Below are positions 1 through 8,258 of a DNA stretch of 64,000 nucleotides, one piece after another. A program made the translations under genes and the position numbers. This DNA comes from Bacillus cereus ATCC 14579 (GTDB taxonomy: Bacteria; Bacillota; Bacilli; Bacillales; Bacillaceae_G). The DNA is taken from NCBI RefSeq assembly GCF_000007825.1, contig NC_004722.1, forward strand, positions 421,501 through 485,500, read 5' to 3'. The first letter of the stretch is position 1; each line of letters opens with the position of its first letter. The notes under the pieces are model-generated. The model searched no databases, was not told the DNA's origin, and saw only the letters and a program-made list of their open reading frames with translations.

Positions 1-311
1 ATGTAGAGGACATACAGCAACCAATTTCAAATGCCATAGAGGAATTCTCTATGAGTCAAGTTGTAAGTAAAGAGATTTTGGAGGAACTATTAGCTTTAAC
101 TAGAGAATCATATGTTATGTTTGAGAAATTAATTGAAGCAGGTATACAGTCTGGAGAGTTCCGTGAAGATAATACTCGTGATCTTATGTATATTGTGAAT
201 GGATTATTATCAGGGCTTGGAGTACTTTACTACGAGCTAGATTATAAAGAGTTGAAGCGTATTTATAAAAAGGCAATAGATGTATTGTTAAAAGGAATGG
301 CAGCTGAATAA
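1..311 (+). CDS. TetR family regulator, C-terminal fragment (runs off left edge)
   Basis: The reading frame is open from base 3, so the gene starts outside the window. Only the C-terminal ligand-binding part is visible, about 103 residues. It is helical, with the segment RDLMYIVNGLLSGLGVLYY and a terminal helix ending KGMAAE, as is typical of TetR C-terminal domains. The DNA-binding domain is not in view, so the family call rests on the C-terminal pattern plus context: a transporter gene follows 67 bases later with an operator-like palindrome in the gap (345-358). Inference: it represses the downstream MFS pump and probably itself. B. subtilis yfiR-yfiS is a similar pairing, but orthology was not tested. 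Confidence 0.7.
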   Translation, partial: VEDIQQPISNAIEEFSMSQVVSKEILEELLALTRESYVMFEKLIEAGIQSGEFREDNTRDLMYIVNGLLSGLGVLYYELDYKELKRIYKKAIDVLLKGMAAE

Positions 312-344
312 TAGGTCAGTTGCTTTTCTTACAAAATAAATTAG

Positions 345-358
345 ACTGAACGGTCGGT
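345..358. promoter_or_regulatory. Candidate TetR operator
   Basis: ACTGAACGGTCGGT is an imperfect 14-bp palindrome (10 of 14 positions match the reverse complement). It lies 19 bases before the MFS start codon, directly after the TetR gene. Its size and ACxGA-CG-TCxGT layout resemble operators of small TetR repressors. Function is inferred from position. Confidence 0.45.
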
Positions 359-377
359 TTGTGAAAGGGGAATGAAA

Positions 378-1610
378 ATGAACGCTTTATTTAAAAACCG
401 AGCATTTATGCTCGTTATGGCGTCTGATATTTTACAACAATTTGCAATTTGGATCAGAAATATGGCTCTTTTGTATTTTATAATGGAGCGAACGAATAAT
501 GATCCGGTTTCTGTTTCTTTGTTATCAGTTATGGAATATGCACCTATTTTTATTTTCTCGTTTATCGGTGGTGCGCTAGCTGATCGCTGGAATCCGAAAA
601 GAACAATGGTCACTGGAGATGTGTTGAGTGTACTGTCTATTATAGGAATTGTCCTGTTGTTAAAGCTGGATTATTGGCAGGCTATATTTTTTGCAACACT
701 CATTTCCGCGATTGTAGGTCAGTTTTCTCAGCCCTCATCTTCGCGTATATTTAAGCGCTATGTAAAAGAAGAACAGGTAGCAAATGCGATTGCATTTAAC
801 CAAACATTACAGTCATTATTTCTAATTTTTGGACCAGTGGTAGGATCACTTGTGTATACACAACTTGGTTTATTTACGTCACTATATAGCTTAATCATTT
901 TATTTTTGTTATCTGCTATCGCCCTTTCATTTTTACCAAAATGGGTTGAAAAAGAGCAAGTGGCGAGAGATTCATTAAAAAATGATATAAAAGAAGGTTG
1001 GAAGTATGTTCTTCATACGAAAAATTTACGTATGATTACGATCACTTTCACCATTATAGGCTTAGCTGTTGGATTAACAACTCCATTAGAGGTGTTTCTT
1101 GTAATAGAACGCCTTGGAATGGAAAAGGAAGCAGTTCAATATTTAGCTGCAGCTGATGGAATAGGTATGTTAATTGGTGGTATTGTTGCTGCAATTTTCG
1201 CTTCAAAAGTGAATCCGAAAAAAATGTTTGTATTCGGTATGGGCATATTAGCAATGTCATTTTTAGTAGAAGGGCTATCTACATCATTTTGGATTACTAG
1301 TTTCATGAGGTTTGGAACAGGTATTTGTTTAGCTTGTGTTAATATTGTTGTCGGTACGCTTATGATTCAACTTGTACCAGAAAATATGGTTGGAAGAGTA
1401 AATGGGACGATTTTACCACTGTTTATGGGGGCAATGCTAATTGGAACTTCACTAGCTGGAGGATTAAAGGAACTAACTTCACTAGTTACTGTGTTTTGTA
1501 TAGCAATGGCACTTATTTTATTAGCGATAGGGCCAGTTCTACGTATGCAAATAAAAAAAGAAGATGTTGCTAATAAAGAGGCACTAACAAATTCGTTAGC
1601 TTCGAAATAA
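378..1610 (+). CDS. MFS efflux transporter
   Basis: A 410-residue membrane protein with about 12 hydrophobic segments and the MFS loop signature GALADRWNPKR between segments 2 and 3. It probably exports a toxic compound by proton antiport. An ATG at 372 is in frame, but the ribosome-binding sequence AAAGGGG (364-370) lies only one base before it, while it sits seven bases before the ATG at 378. The start MNALFKNRAF at 378 is therefore preferred. The gene follows a TetR regulator and a candidate operator and ends at a strong terminator, so this looks like a two-gene inducible efflux unit. The substrate cannot be read from sequence. Confidence 0.85.
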   Translation: MNALFKNRAFMLVMASDILQQFAIWIRNMALLYFIMERTNNDPVSVSLLSVMEYAPIFIFSFIGGALADRWNPKRTMVTGDVLSVLSIIGIVLLLKLDYWQAIFFATLISAIVGQFSQPSSSRIFKRYVKEEQVANAIAFNQTLQSLFLIFGPVVGSLVYTQLGLFTSLYSLIILFLLSAIALSFLPKWVEKEQVARDSLKNDIKEGWKYVLHTKNLRMITITFTIIGLAVGLTTPLEVFLVIERLGMEKEAVQYLAAADGIGMLIGGIVAAIFASKVNPKKMFVFGMGILAMSFLVEGLSTSFWITSFMRFGTGICLACVNIVVGTLMIQLVPENMVGRVNGTILPLFMGAMLIGTSLAGGLKELTSLVTVFCIAMALILLAIGPVLRMQIKKEDVANKEALTNSLASK

Positions 1611-1619
1611 CTATTGTAA

Positions 1620-1642
1620 GGGAGCAATATTGCTCCCTTTTT
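1620..1642 (+). terminator. Rho-independent terminator of the MFS gene
   Basis: GGGAGCAATATTGCTCCC is a perfect hairpin followed by a T run, ten bases after the MFS stop codon. Confidence 0.85.
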
Positions 1643-1655
1643 CTTTGAGGAACTT

Positions 1656-1684
1656 TTGACAACTATATGAGCCAATTATATACT
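1656..1684 (+). promoter_or_regulatory. Sigma-A promoter of the small Xre regulator
   Basis: TTGACA (1656-1661) and TATACT (1679-1684) are separated by exactly 17 bases. The predicted transcription start is about 1691. This rules out the in-frame ATG at 1667 as a start, because it lies between the -35 and -10 elements, and supports the GTG at 1724. Confidence 0.8.
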
Positions 1685-1723
1685 GATGTTGTAAAAACGA
1701 TTTTACAGGTTAGGAGCAATGGT

Positions 1724-1918
1724 GTGAAAAATCAAATCTATGAATTACGCACTGAAAATAATATTTCACAAGGCGCATTAGCTGATAAATGTAAGGTTTC
1801 TAGACAAACGATAAATGCAATTGAGAATAATAAGTATGATCCAAGTTTAGCGTTAGCATTCCGTTTAGCTGAAGTATTAGGAACAACTGTTGATAAATTA
1901 TTTTTGTACAAGCAGTAG
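1724..1918 (+). CDS. Small Xre/Cro-type HTH regulator
   Basis: A 64-residue protein that is little more than one helix-turn-helix domain. The recognition region is SQGALADKCKVSRQTINAIE, followed by NNKYDPSLALAFRLAEVLG and the usual C-terminal DKLF. I chose the GTG start because AGGAG (1712-1716) lies seven bases upstream and a consensus promoter overlaps the ORF further upstream. Proteins of this size and pattern (YozG/YgzD-like) are common stand-alone regulators in bacilli, often controlling a neighbouring membrane protein. The target is unknown; the adjacent genes are transporters on either side. Confidence 0.8.
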   Translation: MKNQIYELRTENNISQGALADKCKVSRQTINAIENNKYDPSLALAFRLAEVLGTTVDKLFLYKQ

Positions 1919-1952
1919 AGTCGTTCATTATAAGTCGCACCTTTAAAAATAA

Positions 1953-1986
1953 AAAAGATCCTCTTCTTATGAGAAGAGGATCTTTT
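1953..1986. terminator. Bidirectional terminator
   Basis: The arms AAAAGATCCTCTTCT and AGAAGAGGATCTTTT form a near-perfect hairpin with T runs on both strands, between the convergent Xre gene and the UMF1 transporter gene. Confidence 0.9.
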
Positions 1987-1987
1987 C

Positions 1988-3271
1988 TTATAGCGTTTTA
2001 GTCTTTGGACTAGGTGGTGTAACGGATGTATTATTTTCTGGAACTCTAGTTAGTAAAAATCCTCCGATAATAAACAGAACAATAATACTAAGAACACCAG
2101 CGTTTGTTTTTCCTGTTAATTGGGTTGTAACACCGACTAATACCGGACCCATAATTGCGGCAAACTTGCCAAATATATTATAAAATCCGAAGAATTCATT
2201 AGCAGATTCTTTAGGTACTAGTTTTGCAAAGTATGAACGACTTAGTGCTTGAATACCACCTTGAGATGTAGCAACTAACATTGCTAAAATCCAAAAATCA
2301 AGTGTCGTTTTTAAAAAATAAGCATATGTGCAAATAATGATATAAATAATGATACCGACATATAACATTTTTTTACCAGTAAATGTTTCAGATAATTTTC
2401 CGTATAGTAAAGCAAATGGACAAGCGACAATTTGTGTTACAAATAATATAATTAATAGATTCGTTGCACTAATACCGAGATCGGTTCCGTAAGCGGTAGA
2501 CATAGTAATAATTGTGTCGACTCCGTCAATATAGAAAAAGTAAGCGATTAGAAACATAAATACAGTTTTATATTCTTTAATATTTTTAAAAGTATCAGCA
2601 AGACGTTTGAAGCTCATTCTAATAGGTCTTGGATGACGCTCAATATAGTGTGTTTGCTCTACGTTTTTTAGCATTGGAATTGTAAATAATCCCCACCAAA
2701 GAGCTGTTATTGCAAAGGAAATTTGACTAGCAATGCCGACCGATAAGGGAATAGTTCCTTTTTGGGAAAGAATAATAAGAGCGATACAACCGATAAAAGG
2801 AATTGTACTCCCGATATAACCTAATGCAAATCCTCTTGTAGAAATTCGGTCCATTCTATCTTCAGAAGTGACGTCTACTAAAAATGCATCATAGAAAATA
2901 TTTGCTCCAGCAAAGCCGATTAAGGCGAGCATATAGCACCCTAGCAATAAGTACCACTGAGAGGTTGGAACGACTGCTAACATACTTGTAAATACGATAC
3001 CGAGTCCAAAGAAGAATGTGAAAAAACGTTTTTTAAATCCTTTATAATCAGCAACTGTGCCAAGAATAGGAGCAAGTATAGAAATTAAAAGTGTTGCGAA
3101 TGAGTTTGCATATCCCCAATATGCTGTTGAAGTTGCCCCAGATAGTCCAGCTTCTTTTGCAGCTGCTTTAAAGTAAATTGGAAATAATGCAGTTGTAATG
3201 ACGAGCGAGTATACAGAGTTCGCCCAATCGTATAATATCCAGCTTTTTTCTTGTCTGGACATTTTTTTCAT
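1988..3271 (-). CDS. UMF1 family MFS transporter (YxiO-like)
   Basis: A 427-residue protein with about 12 membrane segments. The N-terminus SWILYDWANSVYSLVITTA is characteristic of the UMF1/Atg22-like MFS group (B. subtilis YxiO), followed by ALFPIYFK. AAGGGGG lies about eight bases upstream of the ATG. Fungal relatives release amino acids from the vacuole; bacterial members have no established substrate. The gene is monocistronic between the shared terminator at 1953-1986 and the divergent region to the right. Confidence 0.85.
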   Translation of the reverse strand: MKKMSRQEKSWILYDWANSVYSLVITTALFPIYFKAAAKEAGLSGATSTAYWGYANSFATLLISILAPILGTVADYKGFKKRFFTFFFGLGIVFTSMLAVVPTSQWYLLLGCYMLALIGFAGANIFYDAFLVDVTSEDRMDRISTRGFALGYIGSTIPFIGCIALIILSQKGTIPLSVGIASQISFAITALWWGLFTIPMLKNVEQTHYIERHPRPIRMSFKRLADTFKNIKEYKTVFMFLIAYFFYIDGVDTIITMSTAYGTDLGISATNLLIILFVTQIVACPFALLYGKLSETFTGKKMLYVGIIIYIIICTYAYFLKTTLDFWILAMLVATSQGGIQALSRSYFAKLVPKESANEFFGFYNIFGKFAAIMGPVLVGVTTQLTGKTNAGVLSIIVLFIIGGFLLTRVPENNTSVTPPSPKTKTL

Positions 3272-3379
3272 ATAATGTTCCCCCTTAAATTTGTTTTACT
3301 AACAGTGTACAAAAATAAAAATTATAAAAAGAGAAACAGTGATGAATTTTACATAACTTTTACATATATACACTGTTCT

Positions 3380-4693
3380 TTACAATTGGAGTAAATCCTC
3401 TACAATTGCTCCGTCTGTTTCACCTAAGTGTAAACCGAGTAGTCTAGCGATAGTTGGACCTTCATCAATAAGTCTCATATACGGGACGGTAACGCCACTT
3501 TTTATTCCTTTCCCAGCAGCGATAAAAATTGTTTCATAGTTAGGTTTTGTTGGAGAGTATCCATGCGTACCAAATGTATATTTTTTACTAAGCGTAACAT
3601 CTTTTTCGGTAATTTCTTTTATAAAATCTCCTGTATAGTTTTCAGTGAAATAATACCCTTCTCGTGCTTCTAACATGAATAAACAATTACCGTCTGCACC
3701 GCAGTCTTTCGCAGCTTCATCATGAAGTATAAATTCAATTCCGTTTTGTTTATTTTGAAGTAGCTCTTCAAGGAGTAGTTGTACCTCCCGAATTGTATCC
3801 GTATCATTTTTGTCCTTTACATATACATAGGCAGAGCCGTCGCAACTTTGGCAATAGGCTTTCCAGTCTACTAATTTTCTTTTTTTATTAAGGGATATAA
3901 GTCCTCTTTGATGGAATAGCACATTTAATTGTATGGATTTGTTTTCACTTAAAGCGCTATGATCACCAAGGGCAATAATTGTACTTTCTTCGTATAAGTC
4001 ACTTTCTTTTAGTGCTTGAATAATTTTCCCTAGACGTTCGTCGTGTCTCTGGATAGCAGCTATTGTTTCGTTAGATTCAAAGCCGTGATAGTGTCTTTGT
4101 GTGTCTAGATCGGTGAAATGTACGAACATGATATTAGGCTTTTTCGTCTGGATTGTATGCACAGCAGAGGCGAGGACGAAATCATCCAGCTCTGGTTGTG
4201 ATAAACCATTTCTTATATGGCCGAAACGACGATTTAAATCTAATTGGTATAGTGGGCTACCGCTAAATAAGGAAACTAACACTTGATTTTGCCAAGGTCT
4301 ATTTGGAAAAATTTCTGGTAAATTGTAATCGATGTTCGCTCTTCCAGTAACAGGCCATAGAAGGGCAGCTGTCGTTAAATTTGCTTTGCGCGCTTCATCA
4401 TACAATGTTGTTCCTTTTATTGATTTTCGGTACCAATGCCAATCAGGTGATTCACGCCCTGGTTGAAGTAACGTATTGCTAACAACACCGTGCTTGTTAG
4501 GGTAATTACCGGTTACGATTGTTGAGTGGCTTGGATATGTTACAGAAGGATAAATTGGTTCTACTTTTTCGACAACCGTGCCCTTTTTTATTAGAGATTG
4601 GAAATGAGGTAGTTTTTGTAGTATAGGAAAATCTAAAGCTGATAAACAGTCGAATGATAAAATAATGACATGGTTTGTTAATGCTTTATCCAT
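3380..4693 (-). CDS. Type I phosphodiesterase / nucleotide pyrophosphatase family protein
   Basis: A 437-residue enzyme of the alkaline phosphatase superfamily. Visible metal and nucleophile elements are ILSFDC (Asp15), PSVTYPSHSTIVTG with Thr52 at the nucleophile position, HFTDLDTQRHYHGF, LGDHSAL and the late GTHGY motif. The order and spacing are those of nucleotide pyrophosphatase/phosphodiesterases, which use two zinc ions to cleave phosphodiesters. There is no signal peptide or membrane segment, so it is predicted to be cytoplasmic, which is unusual because many relatives are secreted. AGGAGGT lies seven bases upstream of the ATG. The substrate is unknown. Confidence 0.85.
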   Translation of the reverse strand: MDKALTNHVIILSFDCLSALDFPILQKLPHFQSLIKKGTVVEKVEPIYPSVTYPSHSTIVTGNYPNKHGVVSNTLLQPGRESPDWHWYRKSIKGTTLYDEARKANLTTAALLWPVTGRANIDYNLPEIFPNRPWQNQVLVSLFSGSPLYQLDLNRRFGHIRNGLSQPELDDFVLASAVHTIQTKKPNIMFVHFTDLDTQRHYHGFESNETIAAIQRHDERLGKIIQALKESDLYEESTIIALGDHSALSENKSIQLNVLFHQRGLISLNKKRKLVDWKAYCQSCDGSAYVYVKDKNDTDTIREVQLLLEELLQNKQNGIEFILHDEAAKDCGADGNCLFMLEAREGYYFTENYTGDFIKEITEKDVTLSKKYTFGTHGYSPTKPNYETIFIAAGKGIKSGVTVPYMRLIDEGPTIARLLGLHLGETDGAIVEDLLQL

Positions 4694-4847
4694 AAAGTTA
4701 CCTCCTGATTATATAAAACCTATTCTTATATATTACTATTAATACCTAGTAATAAAAATATATTTTTATGTGAAAATTTATTATTTATTTTCAGAAAAAT
4801 TAAACATATAATTAAGTATAAGGGAATCTATGGAAGGAGGAAACACT

Positions 4848-5141
4848 ATGGATTGGTTAGATGGATTTGGTATCTTTTACATCATTGGCGGAATCACGAT
4901 TATCCTTGTATTTGCTATTTCATATTTACTAAAGAAACGGTTTCCAGACAAACAGTTCGATATTATATTTGCACTTAGTTTAATACTTCTTTGCTTAGCG
5001 TCCTTTCCCGTTACAATGATTGTTATTGGTGGGTGGGAAGGAATGGGATATGGATTTATTGGTTTCTTCGTCCTACTTGGTACACTTATCGGTATGATTG
5101 CACATCAACTTGTGAAAATTACGCGGAAAAGCTACGTATAA
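4848..5141 (+). CDS. YesK-like small membrane protein
   Basis: A 97-residue protein with three hydrophobic segments (about residues 8-28, 40-62 and 70-88) and a basic C-terminus KITRKSYV. An in-frame ATG at 4830 exists, but the AAGGAGG motif at 4834-4840 sits seven bases before the ATG at 4848, so that start is used. The pattern resembles the YesK family of bacilli, which has no known function. It is transcribed alone and ends about 50 bases before the proS promoter. Confidence 0.7.
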   Translation: MDWLDGFGIFYIIGGITIILVFAISYLLKKRFPDKQFDIIFALSLILLCLASFPVTMIVIGGWEGMGYGFIGFFVLLGTLIGMIAHQLVKITRKSYV

Positions 5142-5187
5142 AACTGCAAAAAATGAAAAGAATATATAAAAATAAGAAAATTAGCTA

Positions 5188-5216
5188 TTGTTTTAAAAAA
5201 GAATTTGTATTATGAT
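5188..5216 (+). promoter_or_regulatory. Candidate sigma-A promoter of proS
   Basis: TTGTTT (5188-5193), a 17-base spacer and TATGAT (5211-5216) place transcription start near 5223, just ahead of the T-box leader. Confidence 0.6.
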
Positions 5217-5224
5217 AATCAACA

Positions 5225-5461
5225 AATTTATTTCGTTATAACGATGAAAAAGGACTAGTACATGTTCAACCTTTTTAGCAGAGAGAGAATCCGTCAGGCT
5301 GAAAGATTCTTAAAAAGGCAATATGGAACCTGCCTTTGAGTTCTGCATATGCAGCGGGAATTTCCCGTTATCAAAAAGAGAGCATGCGCAATTTTTGTGC
5401 ATGAATCAGGGTGGTAACGCCGACAAAGCTCGGTCCCTATTTAGGGACGCGGGCTTTTTTG
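5225..5461 (+). promoter_or_regulatory. T-box leader (proline) with terminator/antiterminator
   Basis: The leader contains the conserved T-box AGGGTGGTAACGCC (5408-5421), which pairs with the uncharged tRNA acceptor end. Immediately downstream is a terminator: AAAGCTCGGTCCCTA pairs with TAGGGACGCGGGCTTT and is followed by Ts (5425-5461). The stem I region carries a GAGAGA-type start (about 5281). A CCT proline codon lies at 5329-5331, inside a hairpin loop with arms AAAGGCA and TGCCTTT, and is the likely specifier. Expected behaviour: uncharged tRNA-Pro stabilises the antiterminator and allows proS transcription when proline charging is low. Exact stem I pairing was not modelled. Confidence 0.9.
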
Positions 5462-5488
5462 TATTTTCTAGAAGGAGGAAGACTGACT

Positions 5489-6919
5489 ATGGCAAAAGAA
5501 CAAGTGCAAGCCATTACGAAGATGGAAGAGGACTTTGCGCAGTGGTATACCGATATTGTAAAAAAAGCCGAACTTGTTGATTATTCAAGTGTAAAAGGAT
5601 GCATGATTTTACGTCCGTATGGTTATGCCTTATGGGAGAATATGCAGAAGGTGATGGATGAGAAGTTAAAAGAAACTGGCCATGAAAATGTATATATGCC
5701 AATGTTTATCCCAGAGAGTTTATTGCAAAAAGAGAAGGATCATGTTGAAGGATTTGCTCCTGAAGTAGCATGGGTTACGCATGGTGGAGATGAAAAGTTA
5801 GCGGAAAGACTTTGTGTACGTCCTACATCTGAAACTTTATTCTGTGAGCACTTTTCAAAAATTGTGCAATCCTATAATGATTTGCCAAAGTTATATAATC
5901 AGTGGTGTTCAGTAGTTCGTTGGGAGAAGACAACTAGGCCGTTCCTTCGTACGACTGAATTTTTATGGCAAGAGGGTCATACAATCCATGAAACGGCAGA
6001 AGAATCGCAGGCTGAAACATTAAATATTTTAAACTTATATGCTTCTTTCTGTGAGGATTATTTAGCAATACCAGTTATTAAAGGACAAAAAACAGAAAAA
6101 GAGAAGTTTGCTGGAGCAAAGGCAACTTATACAATTGAAAGTTTAATGCATGATGGAAAAGCACTTCAAACAGGAACCTCTCATAACTTTGGGACGAATT
6201 TCTCAGAAGCATTTGATATTAAGTTTTTAGATCGTAACGGTAAGTGGCAATATGTGCACCAAACATCTTGGGGTGTATCAACAAGAATGATAGGCGGGCT
6301 AATAATGGTTCATAGTGATAATAATGGACTTGTACTGCCACCAAAAGTCGCTCCAGTGCAAGTTGTTATTGTACCAATTGCTCAGCATAAAGAAGGAGTT
6401 TTAGCAAAAGCAACAGAGTTACAAGCACATATTCAAAAGGTTGCACGAGTAAAAATAGATGCTAGTAATAAAACACCAGGCTGGAAATTTAATGAGTATG
6501 AAATGAAGGGGATCCCAATTCGATTAGAAGTTGGCCCTAAAGATATTGAAAAGAATCAAGTTGTACTTGTAAGAAGAGATACGAAGGAAAAAGAGTTTGT
6601 ACCAATGGATCAATTAGAAGAACGTATTCCAGCATTACTTGAAGAAATTCATATTGCTTTATTTAATAAAGCAAAAGCATTTCGCGATGAGAATACGTAT
6701 GTTGCGACAAATTTCGAAGAGATGAAAAAAATAGCTGATGAAAAGCAAGGCTTTATTAAGGCAATGTGGTGCGGGGAATTAGCTTGTGAAGAAAAACTAA
6801 AAGAAGAATTTGGCGTATCTTCACGTTGTATGCCTTTTGAGCAAGAGCATTTAGCTGAAGAATGTATTTGTTGTGGTAAAGAAGCTAAACAAATGGTGTA
6901 TTGGGGAAAAGCGTATTAA
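5489..6919 (+). CDS. proS: Prolyl-tRNA synthetase, short archaeal/eukaryotic type (ProS type 3)
   Basis: A class II aminoacyl-tRNA synthetase of 476 residues that charges tRNA-Pro. The length, the lack of the large editing insertion of bacterial ProRS (about 565 residues), the motif 2 segment SVVRWEKTTRPFLRTTEF and the C-terminal zinc-type cysteines (CGELACEEK and CICCGKEA) ending in KAY identify the type 3 form. An earlier in-frame start at 5411 falls inside the T-box. The ATG at 5489 has GAAGGAGG upstream (5471-5478) and is used. B. cereus-group genomes normally also carry a bacterial-type ProRS elsewhere, so this is probably the inducible second enzyme. Confidence 0.95.
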   Translation: MAKEQVQAITKMEEDFAQWYTDIVKKAELVDYSSVKGCMILRPYGYALWENMQKVMDEKLKETGHENVYMPMFIPESLLQKEKDHVEGFAPEVAWVTHGGDEKLAERLCVRPTSETLFCEHFSKIVQSYNDLPKLYNQWCSVVRWEKTTRPFLRTTEFLWQEGHTIHETAEESQAETLNILNLYASFCEDYLAIPVIKGQKTEKEKFAGAKATYTIESLMHDGKALQTGTSHNFGTNFSEAFDIKFLDRNGKWQYVHQTSWGVSTRMIGGLIMVHSDNNGLVLPPKVAPVQVVIVPIAQHKEGVLAKATELQAHIQKVARVKIDASNKTPGWKFNEYEMKGIPIRLEVGPKDIEKNQVVLVRRDTKEKEFVPMDQLEERIPALLEEIHIALFNKAKAFRDENTYVATNFEEMKKIADEKQGFIKAMWCGELACEEKLKEEFGVSSRCMPFEQEHLAEECICCGKEAKQMVYWGKAY

Positions 6920-6940
6920 TACTTTTTCTGATAGGTGATA

Positions 6941-6988
6941 AAAGGACTTTGGGCTGCATAATAAAATGTAATCCAAAGTCCTTTTTAG
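6941..6988. terminator. Terminator between proS and basH
   Basis: AAAGGACTTTGG pairs with CCAAAGTCCTTT across a 20-base loop and is followed by TT. It ends proS and probably also the convergent basH gene. Confidence 0.85.
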
Positions 6989-7034
6989 TTTTATACAGTA
7001 TTTCATGTACTTTTTAGATGGAAGGATGTTGTTC

Positions 7035-8057
7035 TTATTTTACGTTTTTACGACGAATAAACAGTAACATACCAATTAGGAATGTTGAAAGCCCCATTAA
7101 AATAGATATAGGGTAATGCGTTGCAGTATTAGGTAATTTATCACCTTGTTTTTTCGTATTATCTTTTACATTACCCCCTTGAGAACCGGTGCCCTCCTGA
7201 GAATTGCTATCGCCTTTAACACGATTGCCACCTTGAGAGCCATTACCCCCTTGAGAACTGCTATCACCTTTAACACGATTGCCGCCTTGAGAGCCATTGC
7301 CGCCAGAACCGTTACCACCAGAACCGTTACCACCAGAACCGTTACCGCCAGAACCATTGCCACCAGAACCGTTACCGCCAGAACCATTGCCACCAGAACC
7401 GTTACCGCCAGAACCATTGCCACTAGAGCCATTGCCGCCAGAATCGTTACCGCCAGAACCATTGCCACCAGAGCCATTGCCGCCAGAACCGTTACCGCCA
7501 GAACCGTTGTCACCAGAGCCATTGCCGCCAGAGCCGTTGCCACCAGAACCATTGCCACCGGAACCGCTGCCGTCAGAGCCACTACCACCAGAACCGTTAC
7601 CGCCGGAACCGTTGTCACCAGAACCGTTACCGCCGGAACCGTTGTCACCAGAACCGTTACCGCCGGAACCGTTGTCACCAGAACCGTTACCGCCGGAACC
7701 GTTGTCACCAGAACCGTTACCGCCGGAACCGTTGTCACCAGAACCGTTACCGCCGGAACCGTTGTCACCAGAACCGTTACCGCCGGAACCATTGCCACCA
7801 GAGCCACTGCCACCAGAACCGTTACCGCCGGAACCATTGCCACCAGAACCATTGTCACCAGAACCAGTATCGTCCTGAGAACCGTTATTTCCTGGAGGTA
7901 TATTATTATCCTTTGAGTTTCCTTCTGCAAAATGATCGCTATTTTGTACAATGGCGTTTGTTAATGGTTGGAAATTTTCAGTTGTAGTATTACCGATATT
8001 TAAACCGCTAAAAAAAGATAAAGAGAGTGTTGATGCTAAAATGAAGATTTTCGTCAT
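7035..8057 (-). CDS. basH: BasH-like sortase C substrate with Gly-Ser-Asn repeats
   Basis: A 340-residue surface protein. It has a short signal peptide (about residues 1-22), a linker, 38 copies of a GSGxN pentapeptide (residues 65-254), a second repeat with RVKGDS, and a C-terminal sorting signal LPNTA, then a hydrophobic stretch and RRKNVK. LPNTA rather than LPXTG is the motif of B. anthracis sortase C substrates BasH and BasI. BasH is known to be made in the forespore under sigma-F and attached to diaminopimelate in the forespore peptidoglycan. A sigma-F-like promoter is visible upstream (8106-8135). Position beside proS also fits basH. Repeat number probably varies among strains. No enzymatic domain is seen. 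Confidence 0.85.
   Translation of the reverse strand: MTKIFILASTLSLSFFSGLNIGNTTTENFQPLTNAIVQNSDHFAEGNSKDNNIPPGNNGSQDDTGSGDNGSGGNGSGGNGSGGSGSGGNGSGGNGSGDNGSGGNGSGDNGSGGNGSGDNGSGGNGSGDNGSGGNGSGDNGSGGNGSGDNGSGGNGSGGSGSDGSGSGGNGSGGNGSGGNGSGDNGSGGNGSGGNGSGGNGSGGNDSGGNGSSGNGSGGNGSGGNGSGGNGSGGNGSGGNGSGGNGSGGNGSGGNGSQGGNRVKGDSSSQGGNGSQGGNRVKGDSNSQEGTGSQGGNVKDNTKKQGDKLPNTATHYPISILMGLSTFLIGMLLFIRRKNVK
7296..7865. repeat. 15-bp coding tandem repeat of basH, with six perfect 30-bp units
   Basis: Thirty-eight near-identical 15-bp units encode GSGGN/GSGDN. Within them, bases 7591-7770 are six exact consecutive copies of a 30-bp unit (two pentapeptides), evidence of recent unequal exchange or slippage. The period is a multiple of three, so all frames stay open on both strands, giving long but meaningless antisense ORFs. 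Confidence 0.95.
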
Positions 8058-8105
8058 GGTTTTCCTCCTAAGAAATTAATGTTCCATCTAAAATACATCC
8101 CTTTG

Positions 8106-8135
8106 TAATATTTCTTAGGAAAAAGAGTTTTATGC
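8106..8135 (-). promoter_or_regulatory. Candidate sigma-F promoter of basH
   Basis: On the minus strand GCATA, a 15-base spacer and AGAAATATTA match the sigma-F consensus (GYATA, then GGNNANANTR) with one deviation in the -10. It lies about 50 bases upstream of the basH ATG, which has GGAGG in front of it. Sigma-F control of basH is established in B. anthracis; this site is inferred here. Confidence 0.6.
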
Positions 8136-8258
8136 AAAAAAAACTATATATAGAAAAAGGTGGTGTATTTGTCAAAGCAGAAAAGAGTTAATGTAGATTT
8201 CCTACAAATAGTAGAGGGGGAGAATTTACATTCATAACGGTAGAGGAAGTGGCAGCAG

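Noticed and set aside
1667..1723. N-terminal extension of the small Xre regulator from ATG 1667
   Set aside because: This ATG lies between the -35 and -10 of a consensus promoter; the GTG at 1724 has a proper ribosome-binding site.
5411..5488. N-terminal extension of proS from 5411
   Set aside because: It lies inside the T-box and terminator hairpin, and the residues do not match ProRS.
7296..7865. Possible CRISPR array
   Set aside because: Tandem units have no unique spacers, the period is 15/30 bp and the unit is coding in frame.
7146..7951. Long ORFs of 190-260 codons on both strands across the basH repeat
   Set aside because: They arise because the 15-bp period keeps every frame open. 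Their products are meaningless repeats such as PPEPL, with no start signals.
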